Shown here: positions 41,832 through 53,241 of the stretch, one piece after another
Layout: each line of letters opens with the position of its first letter
How positions within the stretch are numbered: position 1 is the first letter of the stretch
Source of the DNA: Acephala macrosclerotiorum
Taxonomy: Eukaryota > Ascomycota > Leotiomycetes > Helotiales > Mollisiaceae
Assembly: GCA_014904845.1 (NCBI GenBank)
Contig: MU119236.1
Span: 65,758-129,757 of the forward strand
Direction of reading: 5' to 3'
DNA: 64,000 nucleotides
Made by a program: the position numbers and the translations under genes
Notes under the pieces: generated by a model
Told to the model about the DNA's origin: nothing
Database searches by the model: none
The model's input: only the letters and a program-made list of their open reading frames with translations

Positions 41832-44109
41832 TCATAATAATTCGCGAAAAACGGCCTGCACGTTTTCCGAAAATTGAAAGGCGTCGCAATCCACATCGAT
41901 CCCAGAATCTCGTTCAGAGAGACCGTCACAATTCTCCGTATTAGCCGTTGATATTATCCTCGTAGCCTTCAATGGATCTCGTTGTCTAGGATATCTCCTT
42001 GTACAAACAGGCAGGATATCTCTCCTCGCCGTCCAGCTTGGTTCTGTGGACAGTGTGTCGATTTGAACACCCTCAACAATCGTAGGCGCGAGAGATTCAG
42101 ATGCAACATCACCTATGCCAAACAAAACCCTCAAGAATTCCGCAGAACTCCCGATGCCCCTATCCTCCCACTCATCAAACCCGACCGCCTTCCCGAGCCA
42201 AATGTTCGAGACAGTCAAAGGTGCCCGACTTTCCTGTCGCAAGGGATCGTAATTTGATGATAGACAGGTGAATAGTCGAACTGTGAGATGAAGATGATCA
42301 AGCGCTGGTGTGTTATGAGGTGCTTTCGATACGGACGAAAAGCCGAGGAGACAGAGACTGATGAATACCGGCAGCCACCAAGATTTATCTCCTTTGAGAT
42401 TTTTTTTCTGAAATAGGATGCGAGAAAGTTCTTCGAGTAGATTTGCATATGCTAGGACCAGTTCGTGTGCTGAGGTGTCGATGCAGTGTTCTGGAGTGCA
42501 TTCGTGATGGTGTTGAAATGGCGAAGTTCGGGAGGGACAATGTTGCATGAATTCCAAGGTTGCGTAGCGTAGAGTTTTCTCCATCAATCCACGCTTCAAA
42601 GAATGAATTAGCACGGGACTTCATTGGCAAAGTAAAATGGAACCATGAGCATCTACTCACGTATGATGACCACTCCTGAGCAAAACCCATGCAAAGAGCC
42701 TCGAGACTGCCGAAATGTAGAATATGTTGACTAGAGGCTGTCCTATCCAGCGTCCGAAAACAAGACGTCCAAGGGAATTCGTCTTTGCCCGAAGGAATAG
42801 AATCGTGAACAGAAAGTTCGCGACGCAGCCTCTCACAACTCTCACAGCACTCAATTGATGGTGTCGCTACTCTTATCCTGCGTCCATTTTTTGGGCAAGA
42901 GTAGGGACTCGAAAACTGGGTCTCGATAGACCCTCGCCTACAGCCTAGCTCTTGCCATGTAGATCCTTTCTCTCCCTTTACACATCCCTGACAAGTTGTT
43001 TGTGTATCACACTACTCGAGATTAGAAATCCTGACATAAGACAAGTGAGGAGCAGGACTTGCCTTCTTCCGTAGCACCTTGCATTTCCAACATGCCCCTC
43101 CTATCGCTTTGACGGCATTTGAAGATGCGCTGTCCACAGTTCGCAAACGGGAAGGTGAGTCTGAATCCTGGATGAAGGTGTAGTTTTGAGAGATTTGGGC
43201 TTTCTGTTTGACTCGTTCGTGGGAACTGAAGCAAAAGTTTATGTTGTCTTCGTGCTGAAAGATGGGCACTTGCTGCCACATTCTCGGATCGCCTGTAATA
43301 GACAACGGATCTACAGTGGTGTAACTCTTGGAAGCGGAGCCATCTTCTGCACACAGATCTTTCATATCAAATGGTATAAAGCCACCAACGCTTTCAACGG
43401 CGAGACATTCCGTAGCGACATCCTGCCCATCTCGGCTGCTGGATTCCACAAAACTTGTATCAAAAACTTCGAGTCCAGGTTGGAACGCCGACTGGCCAGC
43501 GAAGTCGAAATCCCCAGGGAAAATATCCGACATGTGAAAGTTCATCTCATCAGGCACAAACATCTGCTCCAGGCTCGGCAGCTCAAGATTCCCACTGAAT
43601 TCATAGACCAACGGTACCTCCGGTAGCCCATCTCGCCGAGCACTCACCGACAGATCCTTTGTAAAAAGCGATGTTTTCGAGATGCAGACACGTCGATACC
43701 GAAGCGAGTATTCAAACTCGAGGCCCAATTTACGAGCCAGAGCATGGAGTAAATCCTGGAGTACATGGTCTGGTCCGTCGAAGATTATTTCTGGCTGATT
43801 TGTATCTTGCTGGAATTTGACGAGTTGGGTGTACAGATCCAAGACGAATGGACTGTTCATGTCGGGTTGCCCCGGAGCCAGGAAATAGCTATCAGTGGGC
43901 TGAAGACATTGTTGTATAGCGACCTTCGAAGTAGCTAGATCGGAAGAAGACGATGAGGCAAATGCTGCATTCAGCGGAATCTGTCGTCTGGCCTGTTCGA
44001 TTGGTGAAGAGTTGGAAGGGTGATCTTCGATTCTGCTGCGTTTGGGTAGTCGAGTGCTTGCCAATCGTGGTACCTCAATTGGCCTGCTCGAACGATTCAA
44101 CGTAGACAT
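41832..44109 (-). CDS. Zinc-cluster protein with the cluster in mid-chain
   Basis: Three exons (44109-43063, 43011-42661, 42593-41832) give 719 residues. Residues 1-335 are a region with acidic and Ser-rich stretches. At about 340-380 lies a zinc cluster spaced C-x2-C-x6-C-x5-C-x2-C-x13-C (GGACWKCKVLRKK, CDTQTTCQGC, ELGCRRGSIET). It is followed by ECCESCERLRRELSVHD and a helical C-terminal region (ANLLEELSRILFQKK). The cluster variant equals that of the ankyrin fusion at 22774. Intron 1 (43012-43062) sits immediately before the third Cys and requires a GC donor. Probably a nuclear regulator, target unknown. Confidence 0.82.
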
Positions 44110-44524
44110 CGCTCTGGCACTGCTCTTACCGGATCAGTAGGAGATTTGTACTAGGTTTTTACAAGACAGATTGTTGAATTTGGAGATCATCGAGAAGAAA
44201 ATGTCAGGAGGGTGAGGCTGCAGCAATCCTGTGGATGCGCCACTTTGTTCCTCCTGCAGGCGGTCCCCTCAATCGGGCCTAGCGTCAGGCGACCGCCATG
44301 CAGCTTTCAGCTCCTCAGCTTTGTAAAATCCAATTTTCGGATGTCAAGGGTACGAGCGGTTCTAGGACAATTGAATGCGTAGGAGCTTCCAGGCTCACAA
44401 CTTGCCAGGAAGGCTAGGGCAATACACAGTGGTATTTCCTCCCTCCATCTAACACCGGCTTCCATCCGAATACTAATCATACAGTACACTACCATCTCCA
44501 TCTCCCCGTTTGCCCTCTTTTCCC
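44110..44524. other. Short intergenic region, promoter of the zinc-cluster gene
   Basis: About 415 nt between the zinc-cluster gene start and the ArfGAP stop, same strand. Nothing else seen. Confidence 0.45.
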
Positions 44525-45910
44525 CTACCACTTATCCCAATTATCCTCCTCAGTCTTCCCCGCCATTGGCCCCGAAGCCCCCGAATTACTCTTCTTGATA
44601 GCACTCGTCCCCACTGCACTCTGCCTTTGCGCCCCGGCCTCTGCAAAACTATCCCAAAAATCCTTTTTGCTTTCATCCAACGGCATACTCCTATAAGCTC
44701 CCCCTCCCCCACCACCCCTCCCATCACTTCCCTCCACAAAGCGATTAAAGCCCTCCGCTGCATTTTTGGCTCCAGATTGTGCATTTCGTGCTACTTGTGC
44801 GGCGGTGAGGGAAGCTTGTTTCGCAAAATCCGATTCCGCAACCTAGAGTCATATATCGTCAGCTTGTCGTCTGGAAGAGCGGGGTTGCTGACTATGACTG
44901 CGTCTAGGCATGTACGTTGGAGGAGGGGGTTGAGGTACCTGTCTGGCCGTGGGCTGGATATAAGAATCATTAACCGTCTTCGCCGTTTTGCCAACCGTGC
45001 TTGTGAACCAGCCGAATCCCTTTCCTAGCGCTGCTAATGGATCTTTCTGGAGATCATCTAGACCTGGTAATGCCTTGTTTTCGGAAGGACGTTCGAGAGG
45101 TGTTGAGCCAAAGCCGGCGTATTTTCCGCCTTGGGAAGGAGGGAGGTCTTCGGGTCGGGAGGCGTTGGCTGCTCCTAGGCCGGCGAAGTATTTGTCGTCT
45201 ACCTTTGCCTTGCTTCCTACGCCTGCAGCGCCGGATGGTCGAGCAGGAGAATCTGTTCGATTGCTGGAGCCAAGGGGTGTTTGGCTTCTAGAGGTGATGG
45301 ATGGCGTCGATTTTTGGCCTGGAACGTATTCTTTTCCGTCGACTTTGGCAGAGAGGCGTTCTTTCCATTCCTCTCCTACTTCGCCAGAATATCGTTCTGC
45401 TATTGTTGCATCGTCCCAGCTGTATCTTGTTAGCAATATCCTTATCCATTTGTGCTTCTCCAGTTCCAGGGGGGCTTACGTTATGCCCGCCATCTGATTA
45501 GCATCCGCCTTCTCAAAAAATTCCTTCCAAGGTCCATTGCCACCAAGCCGCATCCTTTCAATCTCCATCGCTTTAAATGCATCCATGGTGATACTCCGCA
45601 CAAAACTGATATGCACTCCTAATCCTCGATGAACGCCCGCACAGCTCAAGCAGATGAAGATGCCGAATTTCGGGGAGGCCCATTGGGGAGAGGGGGCGCC
45701 GCAGTCGCAGCAGCGGTCGTTTTGGGAGGTCTTTTGGATCTCGAGGAGCTGTGTGATTGTGTTAGCTTGGCTGGTCGAAGGGCTATCTTGGCAGAAGGGG
45801 AGGTTGTTTTGATATTGCAGGGTGACTGGGCTCGAGGGATGTGAGGGGAGAATGCAGATTACCTTTGACCGTGTCTCCGGATCCACCTCCCACATAGCCT
45901 TGCTCGCCAT
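44525..45910 (-). CDS. GCS1: ArfGAP, GCS1/ArfGAP1 type
   Basis: Four exons, about 380 residues. The N-terminal ArfGAP domain includes [20 protein letters not shown], the zinc ligands C-x2-C-x16-C-x2-C ending [17 protein letters not shown] with the catalytic Arg in [15 protein letters not shown], then [17 protein letters not shown]. The C-terminal half has ALPS-like and amphipathic stretches ([19 protein letters not shown]) and ends EEDNWDKW, the usual WDxF/W-type end. It stimulates GTP hydrolysis on Arf1 in COPI and post-Golgi traffic. All introns are GT-AG. Conserved housekeeping gene. Confidence 0.94.
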
Positions 45911-46875
45911 GTTGGCGCTCTAATCGCTTCTCTCTATCCTATGCTTTTCTTCCTGTCGTCTGGACACTTGAAGCGCTTGGGTAGTAATAAATAGATTTCT
46001 GGATACTCCTCTCTTCCCGTTGAGCCAAATTACTGTTGGTAGGTACTGTGGACTGCGATGGTTTCGATTTAAGGAGAGGCGAAGGGCTCTTTTAATTTGG
46101 CAGAATACTGGTTCGTGGTCGTTTGTAGTTGTAGTGGGGAACCTGCAGTCTAGACACAAAAGGGGAAAATGCCGTCGGTTTCGAGTTCCATGACGGCTAG
46201 CATCCGCATTCAGCCTAGCGTCCACACACAAGGCTGTGATTTTGGCCAAGGCTACCAATTCGCGTCAGAGTCACACGAGCATTTGTTATGTGTCTCTAAG
46301 CTACTCTAGAATCTTTGGTATGCTTCCAAGAATGCTCTGCGGTTCTAATTGGTATAATCATGCCATTCAAAGATGGGCTGGTGTTTGCATTAGCATGTCT
46401 CGGTATCAAATCACTTCACACACCAAAGACCAAATTTGCAAATGCCATTGAATTACGAGTATCAATGATGGTATCAAAGACGAACTTTTCCATTTCCCTT
46501 CCCGAGAGCACATCAGAAAAAGGAACTAGTGTACAACCCTGAGAATGCCGAGAAATGGTGATAAGACATTTTTTGTGAAGAATCATCGAGAAGCACTATG
46601 ATCCACGCGATAAGAGAAGTTCCACTTGTCGGTCAGAATGAGCCCTGAGACCGCATATCTAATGTGACGCCAGCACTAATTCCGCCGACGTGAGACCCAT
46701 ATTCCATGAAAAAAAGAAAGTCGTAAGGTTGAACTTGTTCCATGACTGATCAAAGAACGAAGTCTGGCCTCCAGAACGCAACGGGATGTCCACCAAAAAG
46801 CAAGCTAAGGCAATGCATCTGATATTGTCTGCGTGCATGAAGCACCCCTGATCGTACAAAGTATTACACGACTGC
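45911..46875. other. Intergenic region between ArfGAP and the RRM gene
   Basis: 965 nt containing the ArfGAP promoter and the 3' flank of the RRM gene. No supported gene. Confidence 0.45.
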
Positions 46876-48256
46876 TTAAGCAGCAGTCTCAGCAGTGCCG
46901 TTGGTGCCCTCAGCAGCCTCAGCAGCAGGAGCGTTGGCATCCTCATCAGTCTTGTCCGGGCTGTCGATAGCGACCTTGACAGCGATCTCACGACCCTCGA
47001 TCTCCTTTCCGTTCATCTCAGCAACGGCCTTTTGCTGCTGCTCCTCGGAGGCAAGCGTGACGAAGCCAAATCCACGACCCTTACGAGGCTCATTGCGGGC
47101 CTGGAGTTTCTTGACCATGAATCGGGGAATAGGACGAAGGGCGATCTTGGCGGAGGATGGCTCATAGGCAGCGAAGAGTTCCTTGAGCTGTGATGGTATT
47201 AGCTAGAGATCAAGCAGTCGGGCGTATGATGACTCACCTTCTCCTCAGAGAGATCGTAGGGGAGATTGGCGACCATGACCTTGTTCTTGGACGGGATACC
47301 ATCAGCAGGTGGGCCACGCTCGCGACGCTCACGAGGTTGACGGATAGCTGGAGCCTTGGCCTCCTTGTCCTTGGTCTCCTTGTCCTTAGTCTCCTTGGTC
47401 TCAGTAGTTGTGTTGGTCGTCTCGGTCACAGGAAGGACACCCTCAGCTGGGACCTCTGCACCTTCCTCGCCTCGGGACTTCATAACATCAGCACCAGTAT
47501 GTGTGAATGGGAGTTGTAGACTTACACCACGGTTGGCACGACCTCCACGTCCTCCACGACCGCGTCCACGGCCACGTCCACGGCCTGCTGGACGACGGCG
47601 ACCACCTTCACCTCCGGAAACTCCCTCACCTCCACTAGCAGCACCCTCTGTCTTCTCGGCATTGGCCTCGGGCTTGCGAGCAAGTTGAACAGAGACCTTG
47701 CGGTCAAGAATCTCCTTGCCTGAGAGCTCAGCAATGGCACGCTCAGCCTCGCTTGGTGTAGAAAGGTCAACGAAGGCATAGCCAACTGGACGGTCGGTGC
47801 GTGGGTTCTTTGGGATGGAAGTGGATTCACTGCGAGACCAACACGTTAGCAGAGGTACCAAGAGTATATGAATCGCAGATAGTACGTTGTGCGGCTCGAT
47901 ATCATTTGAAATCGAGACGCTGATACCTTCCTGTGTACCTGAAGGTCGAGATTGCCACTGTGGCTCTCCAGACCAGGTTGCGACCACACGACCGCGCAAA
48001 ACGATGGCGACGAAGACAGAACATGATGAGCTTACATTAAGTATCCCTTGAAGAAAGCTTGCAACTCCCCCTCGGTCGTCGCGTACGCGAGGTTTCCGAT
48101 GTAGAGTCTGCGACCCTCAGCGGCGCTGGCCAGAACTGCGTCATTGTGGGCAGCGGACTTGTCAGCATCGGCAGACTTGTCGGAAATGGTGGCATTGCCA
48201 AGAGCGGCAGTAACGTCGTTGACGGCGTCAGAAACTTTCTCCACGATGGTAGACAT
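46876..48256 (-). CDS. RRM-RGG-RRM RNA-binding protein (SBP1-like)
   Basis: Four exons, about 350 residues. RRM1 has RNP2 RRLYIGNLAYAT and RNP1 RPVGYAFVDLS. It is followed by a GRGRGRGRGGRGG linker and an acidic, KETKDKE-rich segment. RRM2 has RNP2 KVMVANLPYDLS and RNP1 KGRGFGFVTLAS, and the protein ends in an Ala/Glu-rich tail. The RRM-RGG-RRM order is that of yeast Sbp1, which binds mRNA and eIF4G and represses translation. Assignment to the exact orthologue is inference. The first intron (about 200 nt) interrupts RRM1 between GYL and ESTSIP. The gene is head to head with TAH18. Confidence 0.88.
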
Positions 48257-49273
48257 GGTGACTGGGTGGTGATTGACTGAAGAACTGAACTTGAGTTTGA
48301 GATGAATTTGTCGACGTTCGCTGAGTGTGTGAACTCTTGAACAATGTGGGGGGTTGTGTAAGGGTAGCTGAGTGCCCTAGAACGAAGTGTTTGAAGTGTT
48401 TGGGGGGTTGGAGTTTGATGAACTTGATCGATCTATTGTGTGGTGAAGTTGAAGAAAGGGAGAAGGGCAGTTGCGCTGGAAATATATTTCATTCCAGCAG
48501 CCGCAGCCCTTTCGTTGCTAAGCGAGATTTAGTGCCAACCCTGGGCCACTACTGCCTAATTGGGCTTAAGCCATCCAGGCAGAAGGGGCGATTGAATATA
48601 TGGGGAAAATCGAGAACCCATAAAAGGAGAGCAGAGGACGTGCATTTTGATATTGAACAGTATGGTTCACGAATGCTACGAGATTAGGCTCGTTCCGTTT
48701 ATATTTTTGTATCTACACGTCGGCCTCATTGTTCGTTGTGGGCATGAAATCGACCTGTATGTTTTTCTAAGCAGTCGATGTTCCAGCTTCTTCGACACTC
48801 GCAAGGCGTTCATCCCGCCCTTGCAGAGCCTCTAAATAGGGTTAGCATTCTGGAGCCCGGTGCAAGCTCTTCGCCTTGTGCGTGAGCCTTGGGGCTGCAC
48901 GTCAAATACAACGTTCTAGTCTCGAACCACAATAATAATGGAGTCATTCGACTCACTCGCCGCACGAGGCTGCAGAGTCGGCCTTGTTTGCTCTATCATG
49001 GGCCAATACTTACCGCCGATCACAACAAACACATCGCCTCTCACCGGGTTCTGGGAACAAACTTCAAAACAATTACACTTAATTGATTGATGCAAATAAA
49101 AAGTGACGAATCTGTTACTAGAAGGGGGGAATTCAGGAGAACATTCCTCGGAGATTTGCAGATCATGCCAAATTTATGCGCCTGATCTCGTGACTGGTAT
49201 CGAAAAAAAAAATGATATCAAAATCGTGACGAACATCACAACTAGCCTCCCACTTATCAAAAACCCAAACATC
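48257..49273. other. Divergent promoter region, RRM gene and TAH18
   Basis: 1 kb between two head-to-head conserved genes. Several short open frames lack support. A 9-nt A run precedes the TAH18 start. Confidence 0.45.
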
Positions 49274-51611
49274 ATGACACAGGATGTAGAGGGGCAGCGA
49301 CATGATAGAACTGCACTCATCCTCTATGGATCCGAGACGGGGAACGGTCAAGATGTGGCCGAAGAGCTGGGACGGGCGGCGGAGAGGCTTCATTTCATGA
49401 CCAGGGTTTGCGAGATGGATACGGTCGAGCTTGTATGTCAATCTCGTCTCAAGGATCTGCCGTGCAGATATTGATATGCAATAGAACATTCTACTGAGAT
49501 TCGCGATCGTCGTCTTTGTGACCTCGACTACCGGGCAAGGCGAGTTCCCAAAGAATGCACAGAAGTTCTGGAAGAGCCTCTTGAGGAAGCGTTTGCCCCC
49601 AAATTGTCTCGGTCACGTGTCTTTCACCACGTTTGGCCTTGGAGATAGTTCTTATGCACAGTATGTAATCGCCGTCTGATGAAAGATGATCCTGAATGCT
49701 TAAATACACAAAGGTTCAATTATGCAGCTCGTAAGCTCCATAAACGTCTGGAGCAACTTGGTGCTAAGGAGGTATATCCTCGGGGTGAAGCCGATGAACG
49801 ACATGACGAAGGGTAAGTACGTGTCGTTCGTCACTTGGTGCTCTTATCGTACGATAAGGAAAAATGAACATTCATTGACGAAGAATAGAATCGATGGGAC
49901 TTTTTTGTCATGGTCCGCCGATTTTCAAAAACACCTTCTGTCTTCATATCCTTTGCCGGAAGGAGTGATCCCAATCCCTTCTGACGTGCTCCTTCCTCCA
50001 AAGATTCTACTTGCACTACGTAAGGAGTCAGCGCCGCTCCAGGACGCGAAAAACGCAAACGTCTCGATCTCCGAAGAATCGAGTCGTGTTGCGCTATCCG
50101 CACCGCAAGACAACAATTCAACCGCAAACCAACCTCTCTCTCTCAACGGCACCACTGATCAGCCAACATCGCTCTCAACACTCTCCTCTCGAGATTCCAA
50201 GATGCAGTACGAACCACCTGAAGAGCCTCCCGCGCCTGTCCAACCCGCTTGCATGATCTTAAAAGAGGCGCACAATGAGGAACCTGAATCGATTGTCTTT
50301 GCGCTCCCGTCGACTAAAAGGCTACCTTTCCCAGGAAATGTCCCAGCCAGGTTGATAGAGAATAAACGAGTCACCCCGGAGAACCATTGGCAAGATGTCC
50401 GTCTCTTAACGTTCATCATCGAGGATGGCTTCGACTACTACACTGGAGATACCGTCACCATATACCCGAAGAATTTCCCCGAGGATGTCCAGGCAGTGAT
50501 CGACTTGATGGAATGGGCAGAGGTAGCTGATAAACCACTTGTCTTCAACAACGGTGGTCGGCGCGACTTCGAGTCCCCGATGGCCCTCCATAGTGTCCCA
50601 GAAGAGTTCATCCACCTGAAAAACAGCACACTGAGAGATCTCCTCACTCACAACCTCGACATCACGGCTATCCCTAAGAGATACTTCTTCGAACTCGCGG
50701 CCAATCATTGCAGCGATACAGACCACGAACTGCGACTACGAGAGTTTGCCAGTCCAGCTTACACTGACGACTACTACGACTACGCCACTCGCCCACGTCG
50801 CAGTATCCTCGAGGTTCTCCATGATTTCCCCACCGTCAAGTTCCCCTTCTCATGGGCATTGGCCGTCTTTCCTGCCATTCGAGGTCGAGCATACAGCATC
50901 TGCAGCGCTGGTGATATCAAATATGGTGAACGAGAAGGTTATCTTCGACTTCAGATCCTAGTCGCAATGGTTAAATATCGAACTGTCCTGAAGAAGATTC
51001 GCCAAGGCCTCTGCTCCCGCTACCTCGACAGTCTTCAAGCTGGAACCATCATCAATACTACCATGAGCATAACTAAAATGCACAGTCCCTGGGTATTGAA
51101 TTCGGAACATAAAGACCACGTCCAATTCCCAATCATCTGTATTGCGCCCGGTACTGGTATCGCACCTTGCAGAGCACTCCTCTGGTCACGGGCACAGGTA
51201 GAATACGACAGGAGACACCGCATCAGAGACCATGTGAAGCCTGTTGGAAAATCATATGTTTTTTTCGGCGGACGCAATCGACGAGCAGATTTCTTCTTCG
51301 AGGACGATTACACAGCTCTCGATCTCAACCCCCAACCCCAAGTCTTTACCGCGTTCTCGAGAGACCAGAAGGAGAAGCGATATGTACAGGATGTGTTGAG
51401 AGAAAATGGACAGTTGTTGGAGAATCTCATCGTGAACCAGCAAGCTCGGATCTTTATCTGTGGAAGCTCGGGAGCGATGCCGAAGGCTGTTAAGGAAGCG
51501 TTGGTTGATGTTATTGAGAAATGGAACAGCGAGAAGCGGGGAAGAGGTTATGCTGAGGCTGTCGTTGCTGATTTGGACAGACTCAAGCGGATTACACAGG
51601 AGACTTGGTAA
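49274..51611 (+). CDS. TAH18: NADPH-dependent diflavin oxidoreductase
   Basis: Four exons (49274-49432, 49485-49660, 49714-49812, 49889-51611) give 718 residues. The flavodoxin domain has ILYGSETGNGQDVAEELGRA, FVTSTTGQGEFPKNAQKFW and TFGLGDSSYAQFNYAARKLH. The FAD domain has the RAYSICSA motif, and the NADPH domain has APGTGIAPCRALLWSR, YVFFGGRNRRADFFFEDD and the C-terminal FICGSSGAMPKAVKEAL. It ends in W as usual. It passes electrons from NADPH to Dre2 in cytosolic Fe-S protein assembly. The linker (about residues 215-300) carries a Ser/Thr/Asn-rich insertion. Essential housekeeping gene, intact. Confidence 0.95.
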
Positions 51612-53241
51612 ATATTTGCATCGGGTAGTGGCGTTCAGGTATTCTGCTCAGGCAAAGGCACATTGGGTCGGAAAAGCATGAAGCATGAGGAAAGGAACGA
51701 AGAGATGTGCATAGATCATGACTGTCTCGCTACTACGGAATGGGTATAAAGTTGTGTATAGCATAGATCAGTGTAGAAAGTTAAGCATAGCAATGGGTGC
51801 CGACACAACTTTAGAGAAGTACTGCCATCTACTCCATGTCCGAGGTCAAGTGGAATAAAGCGTCCCAAATGTGAGGCAGAGTCACATATTCGGAACTGAA
51901 AATACTCGAAGAAGTCTAGCCAGGTACTGTAAATTGAGGGGTTTGTCGTATCTGTGGTCAGCGGGGTTGGACTTGCCGCACTGTTGGAGATGATTTCTGG
52001 AAACAAAAGCTACAGGATATACCTATAGAGGTACCTCATGACTTTCACGTGACTGATGCAAAAATCTCGGACGACCTCGGGGCTCTTGTAAGTTACAAGG
52101 CTTTGTGAGAGGCCTGCTAGCCTCATCATTCTAGATCTCCCAAATATCTCCAATATGCAAATCGATGGATGTGTTGCCTTCACGAATTGCCATTCATGTC
52201 CCGCCAGGCCACCGAAGCTCCGACGTACGTTTGTACCCGAAATTTTATCAGCCCTTTCTCACAACACTCACCGACCTGCATCCTCTACCAACCATTTGGA
52301 ACAGTATCTCGTTGTCATACCTGTCTCTGTTCATCCTTACCAGTTATAAAGAATTTAGCTTCCCCAAATGCGTACAATAACCGCCATCGAGAAGAGAGAA
52401 AGACCTACGAGAACACCTCAGCACCTTAATCCGACCGCTTCTGTTCACAACATCCAACCTCCTGCATCCTCCACCAATCATCCAAGTTCGTAGAGCTCTT
52501 TGTCAGACCTAAAACCCCTCGTGGCTATTACAGGCCACGCTGTTATCCCTTCCGAAAGCCGTCCCATCCCAATTACTGGACAGGATCGAGGAGATCATTC
52601 CCCACCTGACATTCTTCGTCCAACTCCATATCATTGGCACAAAGCCTGGTGCAGGAACATGTGCACACTCAAGTCGCACCTTACTGCTGTGTTCTATCTT
52701 TTGAGTTTTCAGGTTTCGCCTCCTTGTCCCTTTTACTTTATGTCATCCCCTCTTGCTTTTGTCTCCGGCGAGAGAGGGGCCAGACGGTCCACTCTACCTA
52801 CCGACTCGAGAGCTACCTCCGTTCAATCTGTGTCCCAGCAAGCACAAAACATCTCATGAATGTGAGCAAAGCTTTCACTTGCGAGGCGAGAAATCTCAAA
52901 ACTACAGGCCGAGAGATCTACACCAAGCTGAAAACATACCCCTCTATTGCACAACCACAACACAACATGTTGAGCCAGCCACTCTTCATCATATCTCGTA
53001 TTTCGCAGCGTTTCCAGTCTCACAGATTCAGATGTTGTGCATTGTGTTATCAATGTAGCCGCCTGAGCTGTCTCTTGTCTGAGGCAAAAGAGGGACAGTG
53101 GCGGGGTACTTGCCTCGATGTCCATCTACATATCAGAACACAATTCTCTCAAATCCCCTCTCTCTGAATCAAACATCACGACCATAGCAAGCCAAAAAAA
53201 AAAAAAACTACTCCAATTACCTCATAGCATAGTCTTCCATC
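51612..53241. other. 1.6-kb intergenic region upstream of the tyrosinase
   Basis: The left part is the TAH18 3' flank, the right part the tyrosinase promoter and leader, with an A run near 53193. Open frames at 52155-53167 lack motifs and good starts. Nothing else seen. Confidence 0.45.

Noticed and set aside
52155..53167. Several overlapping frames upstream of the tyrosinase
   Set aside because: Low-complexity leader-like sequence. Three frames overlap and none has protein-like features.
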